DNA of 23,856 nt from an uncultured Novosphingobium sp. GTDB taxonomy: Bacteria; Pseudomonadota; Alphaproteobacteria; Sphingomonadales; Sphingomonadaceae. The notes beneath the pieces were generated by a model. The model worked only from the letters and a program-made list of their open reading frames with translations, was not told the DNA's origin and made no database searches. The position numbers were made by a program, and so were the translations under genes. Shown piece after piece: positions 13,153 through 20,528 of this stretch. Positions within the stretch are counted from its first letter, which is position 1. Each line of letters opens with the position of its first letter. Location: positions 1 to 23,856 of the forward strand of contig CALKVF010000020.1 of the NCBI GenBank assembly GCA_937996535.1, read 5' to 3'.

Positions 13153-16002
13153 TTAGGGCGCGTCCGTTCCTTCGGGCAGGACGGTCACTTCCACCGCCGC
13201 ATCATCGCCCAGATAGCGCCGGGCCAGCTCGGTGAGTTGCGCCGGGGTGATCGCGGCGAGCCGGTCCCTGGCCTTGGTGAAGCGGTCGATCCGGTCGGGC
13301 TCGGTCTGGGCGCGGTCCACCAGCGCGAGCCAGAAGCCATTGGTCTTGAGGAGGTTGGCATAGCCATCGATGAGCGGCGCCCGCGCGCGCAGCAGCACGT
13401 CGTCGCTGACGGGCGCGGCGCGCAAGGCGGCAATGGCCGCGCGGATCGCGGCGCGGGTCGCGGCAACCTGCGCGGCATCGACCGAGGCAGAGATGGTAAA
13501 AGTGCCATAGCCGCGCCAGCTGCGCGAAGTGTCGCTGCTGACCCCGGGGGAATAGGTCTTGCCCAGTGCCTCGCGCAGGGTGTCGGTCAATTCGACCTGG
13601 ACCACGCGCTGAAGCAGCGCGAGCTGCATTTCCGCAACCGGATCCTCGCCGTCGCGGGTCGGCCAGGTCAGCGTGACCAGCGCCTGATCCTTGGGCCCGG
13701 TGTGGTGCAGCACGCGCGGGTGGCGGTCGGCGGTGAAGCTGCGCTGGCGCTGCTTGGCATAGGGGCGGAATTCGGCCTCGCGCGGGGGGAGCGCGCCAAA
13801 GGTCTTGGCAACGGCGGCGATTGCGGCGTCCTCATCGAAATCGCCGACGATCCCGATCTCGATTGCGCCGTGGGCCAGCCGGTCGGCCAGATCGCCGCGT
13901 AGCTGGGCGAAGCTCAGTTTGCGGTAATCCTCGACCTTGCCGATGCTGAAGCGCGGATCGCCGTCCGACAGGATCGCGCCCAGATCCGCCGCCAGCGCCG
14001 ATCCGGGTGTGGCGCGCAGCGCGGCGAACAGGTTGTTGATGTTCTGGAGGAAGATTACCTGCCCTTCGGGGCGATAGCCCGGATCGGTCAGTTGGGCGGC
14101 GGCCAGCTGCAATTCGGTGGTGAGATCGCGCGGGGTGGTCGCGGCCTGGATCATCAGCGTTTCGGGCGTGGCGGTCACCGGAGCGGCCACGCTGCGCCCC
14201 GCCAGCAGGGTGTCGAGTTCGTCCTTGCTGTGCTTGCCAAGCCCGCCCAGCGTCATGGTCGAGACCATCTGCACCGCCAGCGGATTGGCGCGGGTCGCCA
14301 GCATCTGCCCGCCATCGAGCGAAACCTGCACCAGCACCGCATCGCGCTGGAGGTCGGTATGCTTGAGGTTGAGCCGGACATTGTTGGCAAAGCGGAGCGT
14401 GCGGATCCCCAGCGCAGGTTCGCGGGTGTCGCTTGCTACGGTCCCGGCCGGGCCGAAGTCGGTGTAGGCAAAGCTGGCCGCAGCCTTGCTGGCGGGCGGG
14501 GTGATCGCGGTGTGCATCACCTCGTCCCAGGCGGCGCGCAGGGCCGGGCCGCCGCCGCCCGGCGGGGTGCGGCCCTGAAAGCGCAGTAACGGATTGTCGA
14601 GTGCCAGCGCCTCGCGCGCCAGCGCCGCCTGCACGGCGGCCGGGGTGATCTGCGGCGCGAAGGCTTCGAACCGGGCAAGCACGTTGCTTGGCCGGTCGGG
14701 CACGCTGCCGTCTGCGATCAGGCCGTGGACCGCGCCGAACAGCGCGCGGTTCGAGCGGCTCTCCTCGCCGCCGGCGGCATTTTGCAAGCCGCCGCGCAGG
14801 ATCGCGAGCTGTTCGGCCACTTCGGCCGCGCTGAACCCGAAAGTCTGCGCGCGGCGGTATTCCAGCCCGGCTTCGATCAGCCCGCGCCGCCAGCGGGTGT
14901 CGACCGTGTCGATGTTGAGTTCGGTCGAGCGGCCATCGCGCAGCAGGTCGGTGGTGCCGAAATAGGCCCCGCGAAACGGGGCATTGGCCTCACGCGAGCG
15001 GCTGAGCAGGCGGCGGTTGACGATCGCATAGCCGATTTCGCGCAGCAGGTTCTCGCGCCGCTGGGCAAGGCTGTCGGGCTCGGTCAGCCACGGCCCCTGC
15101 CGGGCGGCGGTGACGCGTTCGGACAGCGCCGGGTCGATATGGATATCAACCTCGCCCCCGCGCGCGGCAAAGGGGCCGGCGAGCGGCTGGGGCTGGGCCG
15201 GGGCCGGGCGCCAGTCGGCAAAGTGGCTCTGGATTGCGGCTTCGACGGCGGCATCGGGAAAATCGCCGATCACCACCAGAGTGACATGGGCGGGGACATA
15301 TTCGCGCTGCCAGAACGCCTTGAGCCCGGCGGCACCGGCCCCGGCCAGCGACTGCGGTGTGCCGATCGGCAGCCGCGCCGACAGGCGCGAGCCGCGCTGG
15401 AAAAAGCCGGAGCGCTCTTGGTAATTGCGCAGCGCGTAGCTGTTGCGATCGCGCATTTCCGATTGGACCACGCCGCGCTCCCGCTCGACCGCGGCAGGGG
15501 CGAAGGTCAGTTCGCTGGCGGTCTCGCGCATCAGCATCAGCGCGGTATCGAGCAGCGGCGCGGTGTTGACCGGCAGATCGAGGCTGTAGACCGTGCGGTC
15601 GTAATTGGTCGAGGCGTTGGTGTCCGGCCCAAAGGCCAGCCCATCGCGTTCCAGCAGCTTGACCATTTCGCCTTCGGGCACGCGGGTCGAGCCATTGAAA
15701 GCCATATGCTCGACGAAGTGGGCATAGCCGCGCTCGTCGTCGCTTTCGTCGAGCGAGCCTGCCGCCACTTCCATCCGCACGATCGCGGTGCCCTTGGGGG
15801 TCTGGTTGTGGCGGATCACATAGCGCAGGCCATTGGGCAGCTGGCCAAAGCGGAACGCCGGATCGAGCGGCACGTCGCTCGTCTCGAACGCCCAGGGCGC
15901 TGGTGGGGGCGGGGCCGACGCCGGGGCTATGGCCCGCGGCGCACAGGCCGCGAGCGCAAGGGCGGAAAGCGTGAGGGCGAACAGGAACTTGGCGCGGAGC
16001 AT
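13153..16002 (-). CDS. M16-family zinc metallopeptidase, lipoprotein
   Basis: This is a two-repeat M16 (pitrilysin-type) peptidase of 949 residues. The inverted zinc motif HxxEH is intact as HFVEH at residues 95-99, followed by MAFNGSTRVPEGEM and the distal Glu region (ERGVVQSEMRDRNS). The N-terminus MLRAKFLFALTLSALALAAC is a lipoprotein signal with a lipobox LAAC (Cys20), and a Pro/Ala-rich linker follows, so the enzyme should be anchored on the periplasmic face of a membrane. The ATG at 16002 was chosen because it starts the signal; the longer frame upstream has no such features. purC lies 46 bp upstream on the same strand, so co-transcription is likely. Its substrate is not known; similar peptidases degrade peptides in the periplasm. 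Confidence 0.94.
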   Translation of the reverse strand: MLRAKFLFALTLSALALAACAPRAIAPASAPPPPAPWAFETSDVPLDPAFRFGQLPNGLRYVIRHNQTPKGTAIVRMEVAAGSLDESDDERGYAHFVEHMAFNGSTRVPEGEMVKLLERDGLAFGPDTNASTNYDRTVYSLDLPVNTAPLLDTALMLMRETASELTFAPAAVERERGVVQSEMRDRNSYALRNYQERSGFFQRGSRLSARLPIGTPQSLAGAGAAGLKAFWQREYVPAHVTLVVIGDFPDAAVEAAIQSHFADWRPAPAQPQPLAGPFAARGGEVDIHIDPALSERVTAARQGPWLTEPDSLAQRRENLLREIGYAIVNRRLLSRSREANAPFRGAYFGTTDLLRDGRSTELNIDTVDTRWRRGLIEAGLEYRRAQTFGFSAAEVAEQLAILRGGLQNAAGGEESRSNRALFGAVHGLIADGSVPDRPSNVLARFEAFAPQITPAAVQAALAREALALDNPLLRFQGRTPPGGGGPALRAAWDEVMHTAITPPASKAAASFAYTDFGPAGTVASDTREPALGIRTLRFANNVRLNLKHTDLQRDAVLVQVSLDGGQMLATRANPLAVQMVSTMTLGGLGKHSKDELDTLLAGRSVAAPVTATPETLMIQAATTPRDLTTELQLAAAQLTDPGYRPEGQVIFLQNINNLFAALRATPGSALAADLGAILSDGDPRFSIGKVEDYRKLSFAQLRGDLADRLAHGAIEIGIVGDFDEDAAIAAVAKTFGALPPREAEFRPYAKQRQRSFTADRHPRVLHHTGPKDQALVTLTWPTRDGEDPVAEMQLALLQRVVQVELTDTLREALGKTYSPGVSSDTSRSWRGYGTFTISASVDAAQVAATRAAIRAAIAALRAAPVSDDVLLRARAPLIDGYANLLKTNGFWLALVDRAQTEPDRIDRFTKARDRLAAITPAQLTELARRYLGDDAAVEVTVLPEGTDAP

Positions 16003-16048
16003 CGCGGCCTTGTTGCCGCGCCCACCGCGCCAGAGCAAGCCGTCTGGC

Positions 16049-16831
16049 TTACTTGCCCCGCAGCTTGCGATGAGCCGACAGGTCGAGCACTTCGCTCGGG
16101 CCGTTGTCGGTGTCGAGCAGGCCAAGGCGCCGCGCGACTTCCTGATAGGCTTCTTCCTCGCCGCCCAGATCGCGGCGGAAGCGATCCTTGTCGAGCTTTT
16201 CGCCGGTGGTCATGTCCCACAGGCGGCAGCCGTCGGGGCTGATTTCGTCGGCTAGGATCACGCGGCTGTAATCACCGTCCCAGATGCGCCCGAATTCAAG
16301 CTTGAAGTCGACCAGACGGATGTTGATCGCCGCGAACATCCCGCACATGAAATCGTTCACGCGGATGGCCATCGCGGAAATGTCCTGCATTTCCTCGTTC
16401 GAGGCCCAGCCGAAGCAGGCGATATGTTCTTCCGCGATCAGCGGATCGCCCAGCGCATCGTCCTTGTAGTAATATTCGATCAGGGTGTGGGGCAGCGCCT
16501 CACCCTCGGGGATACCGAGGCGCTTGCTGATCGAACCGGCGGCGACATTGCGCACGACCACTTCGATCGGCACGATTTCGACCTGGCGGACCAGCTGCTC
16601 GCGCATGTTGAGGCGCTTGATGAAGTGAGTCGGGATGCCGATGTGGTTGAGGCGGGTGAACACATACTCGCTGATGCGGTTGTTGATCACGCCCTTGCCG
16701 TTGATCGTGCCCTTCTTGAGCGCGTTGAACGCGGTGGCATCGTCCTTGAAATACTGGATGATGGTGCCCGGTTCCGGACCTTCATACAGGATCTTGGCCT
16801 TGCCTTCGTAGATCTGGCGACGACGCGACAT
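16049..16831 (-). CDS. purC: Phosphoribosylaminoimidazole-succinocarboxamide synthase (SAICAR synthetase)
   Basis: PurC joins CAIR and aspartate using ATP in purine synthesis. The 260-residue protein shows the N-terminal YEGKAKILYEG with the ATP-binding lysines, FKDDATAFNALKKG, NNRISEYVF, the signature VPIEVVVRNVAAGS and the metal-binding LVDFKLEFGR plus LADEISPDGCRLWD. These are all standard positions. A GAGG ribosome site lies in the short leader. In many alphaproteobacteria purC is followed directly by purS and purQ; here an M16 peptidase gene follows instead, and purSQ are 6.5 kb away on the same strand. The leader contains two overlapping inverted repeats that could form alternative hairpins. 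Confidence 0.97.
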   Translation of the reverse strand: MSRRRQIYEGKAKILYEGPEPGTIIQYFKDDATAFNALKKGTINGKGVINNRISEYVFTRLNHIGIPTHFIKRLNMREQLVRQVEIVPIEVVVRNVAAGSISKRLGIPEGEALPHTLIEYYYKDDALGDPLIAEEHIACFGWASNEEMQDISAMAIRVNDFMCGMFAAINIRLVDFKLEFGRIWDGDYSRVILADEISPDGCRLWDMTTGEKLDKDRFRRDLGGEEEAYQEVARRLGLLDTDNGPSEVLDLSAHRKLRGK

Positions 16832-16853
16832 TTATCGGTTCCTCAAACGGCAA

Positions 16854-16909
16854 GCCCCGGCTCATGCGGGTCGGATGACGCGCGCTGCCGGGGCGGACAG
16901 GTGCCGCCC
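16854..16909 (-). promoter_or_regulatory. Competing inverted repeats in the purC leader
   Basis: On the minus strand, GGGCGG (16909-16904) can pair with CCGCCC (16896-16891). The segment from 16894 to 16887 (GCCCCGGC) can instead pair with GCCGGGGC (16861-16854). The middle segment is shared, so the two hairpins exclude each other. The region lies between the LysR stop and the purC start. No U-tract follows, so this could be an attenuator-like switch, a weak lysR terminator or chance in GC-rich DNA. Confidence 0.3.
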
Positions 16910-17818
16910 TTACGCCAATTTGGGTTCAGGTGCAATCGAGCCCTCCATTTGCCCCATCCGCTCGGCCAGCCAGCGCGCCGCCGGGCCGGGCGGGCTGTCG
17001 CTGCGATGGATCGCGAACAGCGGATAGTTGCCGCCGGGGCGCTCGGACCGCTTGAGATCGACCAGCCGGCCATTGGCAAGGTCTTCGGCAACCATCCAGC
17101 GCGGCATGTTGCCCCAGCCAAGGCCCGCGCGCAGCAGCGCGTGCTTGGCGCCAAGATCACCCAGCCGCCACGAGCGCGCCGACATGACCGAGAAATCGCG
17201 CCCCTGGGTGAGGTCGGAGCGGTCGGTCAGCACCAGCTGGACCTCATCCGCCAGCGCGCCGCCCCTGACCAGCGCGTGCGATGGCGCCGCCACGGGGAGC
17301 AGCTCCACCGTGCCGAGGAAGCTGCGGGTCAGCCCCGGCAGCTCGGCGGCCAGCGGCCCGGCGATCCCCAGCGCGGCTTCGCCCCGCAGCACCAGATCGG
17401 CGACCGCGCCCAGCGCCTCGACCCGCAGGGTCAGCGCGACGCTGGGAAACCGCTCGGCAAAGTCCTGCAAGGCGGCGGCGAGGCAAGCGGAGGGGAACAT
17501 GACGTCAACCACCACCGCCAGCCGCGGCTCTAGCCCCTGCGCCATGCCGCTGACCCGCGCGCGCAGGCCCGATAGGCCGCGTTCGACCAGCCGCAGTTCT
17601 TCCAGCACGGCCTGACCCTCGGCGGTGAGGCGGGGCTTGCGGGTGCCGTCGCGCTCGAACAGCGTCAGGCCCAGCTGGCCTTCGAGGTTGGCGATGGCAT
17701 AGCTGACCACCGAAGTTGCCCGGTGCAGCCGCCGCCCGGCCGCGGCAAAGCTGCCTTCCTCGACCACGGCCAGAAAGGCGCGGATCTGCTCGATAGAGGG
17801 GGTGCCGGGTTTGAACAT
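16910..17818 (-). CDS. LysR-family transcriptional regulator
   Basis: This 302-residue LysR-type regulator has an N-terminal winged helix-turn-helix at about residues 8-67 (IEQIRAFLAVVEEGSFAAAG, RATSVVSYAIANLEGQLG, LFERDGTRKPRLTAEG). A two-lobed periplasmic-binding-like effector domain follows. The conserved Ser in the helix-turn-helix and the dimer helix LVERGLSGLRARV are visible. The gene is divergent from wrbA with 116 bp between the starts, the classical arrangement in which the LysR protein controls its neighbour and itself. Regulation of the quinone reductase is therefore inferred. The effector may be a quinone or an oxidant, but nothing in the sequence proves this. The ATG at 17818 begins the conserved region. 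Confidence 0.93.
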   Translation of the reverse strand: MFKPGTPSIEQIRAFLAVVEEGSFAAAGRRLHRATSVVSYAIANLEGQLGLTLFERDGTRKPRLTAEGQAVLEELRLVERGLSGLRARVSGMAQGLEPRLAVVVDVMFPSACLAAALQDFAERFPSVALTLRVEALGAVADLVLRGEAALGIAGPLAAELPGLTRSFLGTVELLPVAAPSHALVRGGALADEVQLVLTDRSDLTQGRDFSVMSARSWRLGDLGAKHALLRAGLGWGNMPRWMVAEDLANGRLVDLKRSERPGGNYPLFAIHRSDSPPGPAARWLAERMGQMEGSIAPEPKLA

Positions 17819-17828
17819 TTCGATCCTG

Positions 17829-17845
17829 TAGAAAAGTGATCTCTA
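17829..17845. promoter_or_regulatory. Possible LysR operator in the lysR-wrbA divergent region
   Basis: An imperfect inverted repeat TAGA-N9-TCTA lies in the only A/T-rich part of the 116-bp divergent region. CTATATTAT directly beside it could supply a -10 element. LysR proteins bind interrupted palindromes in such places, but this copy does not fit the strict T-N11-A form, so the call is tentative. Confidence 0.32.
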
Positions 17846-17934
17846 TATTATCCGACTAAACAGAAATGCCAAGCTGCCCCATATCGGCTCCATCGAATTG
17901 CGCGGCCCTGCTGCCGCCCGGATGGAGACACGAC

Positions 17935-18534
17935 ATGAGCAAGGTTCTGGTCCTTTACTATTCAAGCTACGGCCACCTCGAAACCATGGCCAATGCGATT
18001 GCCGATGGCGCCCGCGCCGCCGGGGCCGAAGTGGACGTGAAGCGCGTGCCCGAAACCGTTCCCGAAGAGATCGCCAAGGGCGCGCACTTCAAGCTCGATC
18101 AGGCGGCTCCAGTCGCCACTGTGGCGGAACTTGAACACTATGATGCGATCATCGTCGGCACCGGCACCCGCTTTGGCCGCCTGTCGAGCCAGATGGCGGC
18201 GTTCCTCGATCAGGCCGGCGGGCTGTGGGCGCGCGGCGCGCTCAATGGCAAGGTCGGCGCGGCCTTCACCTCGTCGGCCACGCAGCACGGCGGGCAGGAA
18301 ACCACCCTGTTCAACATCATCACCAACCTGCTGCATTTCGGCATGACCATCGTTGGCCTCGACTACGGACACGCCGGGCAGATGCGGAATGACGAAGTCG
18401 TTGGCGGCGCACCCTATGGCGCCACCACCATCGCGGGCGGCGATGGCAGCCGTCAGCCGAGCGAAACCGAACTCGAAGGCGCGCGCTATCTGGGCAAGCG
18501 CGTGGCCGATACGGCCACCAAGCTGTTCGGCTGA
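17935..18534 (+). CDS. wrbA: NAD(P)H:quinone oxidoreductase, WrbA type IV
   Basis: WrbA is a flavodoxin-like FMN enzyme that reduces quinones by two electrons and so limits oxidative stress. The 199-residue protein has the phosphate-binding loop LYYSSYGHLETMA near residue 9, GTGTRFGRLSSQM, TSSATQHGGQETTL and GAPYGATTIAGGDGSRQPSE, all diagnostic of the family. The ATG at 17935 is preceded by GGAG. The longer upstream frame has no conserved sequence. The divergent LysR gene is the likely regulator. A perfect 11-bp hairpin follows the stop. Confidence 0.96.
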   Translation: MSKVLVLYYSSYGHLETMANAIADGARAAGAEVDVKRVPETVPEEIAKGAHFKLDQAAPVATVAELEHYDAIIVGTGTRFGRLSSQMAAFLDQAGGLWARGALNGKVGAAFTSSATQHGGQETTLFNIITNLLHFGMTIVGLDYGHAGQMRNDEVVGGAPYGATTIAGGDGSRQPSETELEGARYLGKRVADTATKLFG

Positions 18535-18549
18535 GCCTGACCTTACCAA

Positions 18550-18577
18550 GCTGGCCCGGGTTGCAGCCCGGGCCAGC
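18550..18577 (+). terminator. Strong hairpin after wrbA (terminator-like, no U-tract)
   Basis: GCTGGCCCGGG at 18550-18560 and CCCGGGCCAGC at 18567-18577 form a perfect 11-bp stem with a six-base loop, 16 bp after the wrbA stop. There is no T run afterwards, so it may act as a pause/processing hairpin, an unusual terminator or a 3'-end stabiliser. It separates wrbA from the following operon. Confidence 0.5.
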
Positions 18578-18619
18578 GCGGTCTAACCGGCGCGAGACGA
18601 TCGCAACCGGAGTGCCTTG

Positions 18620-19030
18620 ATGGACCGCGCCCAAGCCCTTGCCCTGCTGACCCGCTACTATGCCGCGTTCAACGCTGGCGACTGGGAGGGAATGCTGGAC
18701 TGTCTCGACGAGCAGGTGGTTCACGATATCAACCAGGGCGCCAGCCAGCACGGCAAGGCCGCGTTCCGCGAATTCCTCGCCCATATGGAGCGGTGCTACC
18801 GCGAGCGGCTTGATGGCATCGTGCTGATGGCCAGCGACGATGGCCAGCGCGGCGCGGCCGAATTTACCGTCCACGGCGAATACCTTGCCACCGACGAAGG
18901 CCTGCCCGAAGCAGACGGACAGACCTATGTCCTGCCGGCCGGCGCATTCTTCGCCATTGCTGACGGCAAGATCGTGCGGGTCACGGTCTATTACAATCTG
19001 GCCGACTGGACGGCGCAGGTCGTCGGGTGA
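18620..19030 (+). CDS. NTF2-like/SnoaL-fold protein (ketosteroid isomerase-related)
   Basis: This 136-residue protein has the NTF2-like cone fold pattern. A first helix pair with YYAAFNAGDWEGMLDCLDEQVVHDINQG is followed by HGKAAFREFLAHM and strands AAEFTVHGEYLATDEGLPEADGQTYVLPAGAFFAIADGKIVRVTVYYN. Such proteins include delta5-3-ketosteroid isomerases and polyketide cyclases, but many have no known reaction. A conserved acidic residue in the pocket is likely (HDINQG). The ATG at 18620 has GGAG seven bases upstream, and a TTG just before it is less likely. The next gene begins inside the stop codon (GTGA), so this is the first gene of a coupled set with an acetyltransferase and a carbon-nitrogen hydrolase. 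Confidence 0.87.
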   Translation: MDRAQALALLTRYYAAFNAGDWEGMLDCLDEQVVHDINQGASQHGKAAFREFLAHMERCYRERLDGIVLMASDDGQRGAAEFTVHGEYLATDEGLPEADGQTYVLPAGAFFAIADGKIVRVTVYYNLADWTAQVVG

Positions 19031-19614
19031 GCCTGACGGTTCGCACTCTTGCGGGCGAGGAACTGCGCGCCGCGCTGGGCGATCTGGCGCGGCTGCGGAT
19101 CACGGTCTTCTTGGCCTATCCCTATCTCTACCACGGCAGCGAAGCCTACGAGCGCGACTATCTGGCCGAGTTTACCGCCGCCCCCGATGCCGTGCTGATT
19201 GCCGCCTTCGATGGCGCGCGGATCGTGGGCGCGGCCACGGCCTCGCCGCTGGCGGGGCAGGATGACTATATCCGCGAACCCTTTGAGCGTGCCGGGATCG
19301 ATGTGCGCGGGGTGTTCTACTTTGGCGAAAGCGTGCTGCTGCCGGACTACCGCGGGCAGCGGATCGGCCATGCCTTTTTCGATCAGCGCGAGGCCGCGGC
19401 GCGGGCCTGGGGGGCAAGCCACGCCAGCTTCTGCGCGGTGGTGCGTCCGGCCGATCATCCCGCTCGCCCGGCGGGGTACACCCCGCTTGATGCCTTCTGG
19501 ACCGGGCGCGGCTATGCTCCGGTTGCGGGGCTTACCGGCATGTTCAGCTGGGCCGAACACGGCGAGGCTGCGGAAACCCCCAAGCCGATGCAATACTGGA
19601 TGCGCGCCCTATGA
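19027..19614 (+). CDS. GNAT-family N-acetyltransferase
   Basis: This is a 195-residue acetyl-CoA-dependent acyltransferase of the GNAT fold. The acetyl-CoA pyrophosphate loop is in YRGQRIGHAFFDQRE at about residues 110-124, preceded by the strand GVFYFGESVLLP. The substrate side is less conserved (RITVFLAYPYLYHGSEAYERDYL at the N-terminus, WTGRGYAPV and MFSWAE near the C-terminus). The substrate is not known. The GTG start at 19027 overlaps the NTF2-like stop (GTGA), and its own stop overlaps the next start (ATGA). The neighbours suggest a shared small-molecule pathway involving an acylated amine and an amide. Confidence 0.87.
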   Translation: MSLTVRTLAGEELRAALGDLARLRITVFLAYPYLYHGSEAYERDYLAEFTAAPDAVLIAAFDGARIVGAATASPLAGQDDYIREPFERAGIDVRGVFYFGESVLLPDYRGQRIGHAFFDQREAAARAWGASHASFCAVVRPADHPARPAGYTPLDAFWTGRGYAPVAGLTGMFSWAEHGEAAETPKPMQYWMRAL

Positions 19615-20507
19615 CCCGGTTCACCATTGCCGCTGCCCAATACCCGATCGAGGCGCTGGCCGATTGGGCGGCCTATGAAGCCAAGCTGCGGCGCTGGGTG
19701 GCCGAAGCCGCGGCGGGCGGGGCGGCGCTGGCGGTGTTTCCCGAATATGGCGCGATGGAACTGGCCTCGCTCGATCCCGTGACGATGGGCGATCTGGCGG
19801 GTTCGCTCGCCAGTGTCGCTTCGCTGCTGCCGCGCGTCGATGCGCTCCACGCCGAACTGGCCGTACACACGGGGATGCACATCCTCGCCGCCAGCGCCCC
19901 GTTCCGGCGCGATGACGGGGCCTATGTCAACCGCGCCCGGCTGTTCACGCCGCAGGGCAAGGTGGGCGTGCAGGACAAGCTGATCATGACCCGGTTCGAG
20001 CGCGAGGAGTGGGGCGTCAGCGGCGGCAGCCCGCTGCGCCTGTTTGAGACGGCGCTTGGCAAGATTGGCATAACCATCTGTTATGACAGTGAATTTCCTC
20101 TTTTAGCCCGCGCGCTGGTTGAGGCGGGCATGGAACTGCTGCTGGTCCCTTCGTGCACCGAGGCGGCGCTGGGCTATTGGCGGGTGCGGCTGGGTGCGCA
20201 GGCCCGCGCACTCGAAGGGCAGTGCTATGTGGTGCATAGTCCCACGGTCGGGCAGGCCGAATGGTCCCCGGCGGTCGATGCCAATCGCGGGGCGGCGGCG
20301 ATCTACGGTCCGCCCGATCGCGGCTTTCCCGACGATGGCGTGGTGGTGCTGGGCGAAATGGATGCGCCGCAGTGGGTGCTGGGCGAAGTCGATCTGGCGC
20401 GCGTGGCCGCGCTGCGCGCCGATGGCGGGGTGCTCAACGCGCTCCACTGGGCCGAGCAGCCGGGCGGCGGGTCGCTCCCCCCGGTCGAGGTGGTGGACTT
20501 GCGCTAA
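19611..20507 (+). CDS. Carbon-nitrogen hydrolase (nitrilase superfamily)
   Basis: This 298-residue enzyme of the nitrilase/amidase superfamily has the catalytic triad Glu45 (VFPEYGAME), Lys123 (VQDKLIMTRFE) and Cys157 (GITICYDSEFP). Such enzymes split amides or nitriles, or deacylate amines, through a thioester on Cys. Family members range from omega-amidase to N-carbamoyl hydrolases. The ATG overlaps the preceding acetyltransferase stop (ATGA). Pairs of GNAT and nitrilase-family proteins are known as neighbours or fusions in bacteria, but no function is settled for this set. No signal peptide is seen, so it is cytoplasmic. The dacB gene follows after 21 bp and may share its transcript. Confidence 0.93.
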   Translation: MTRFTIAAAQYPIEALADWAAYEAKLRRWVAEAAAGGAALAVFPEYGAMELASLDPVTMGDLAGSLASVASLLPRVDALHAELAVHTGMHILAASAPFRRDDGAYVNRARLFTPQGKVGVQDKLIMTRFEREEWGVSGGSPLRLFETALGKIGITICYDSEFPLLARALVEAGMELLLVPSCTEAALGYWRVRLGAQARALEGQCYVVHSPTVGQAEWSPAVDANRGAAAIYGPPDRGFPDDGVVVLGEMDAPQWVLGEVDLARVAALRADGGVLNALHWAEQPGGGSLPPVEVVDLR

Positions 20508-20528
20508 GCGCCAAGGCACTGTGCCGCC

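Noticed and set aside
14725..16242. 505-codon plus-strand reading frame over the M16 peptidase
   Set aside because: It is antisense to the peptidase and purC, which both show catalytic motifs in the minus-strand frame.
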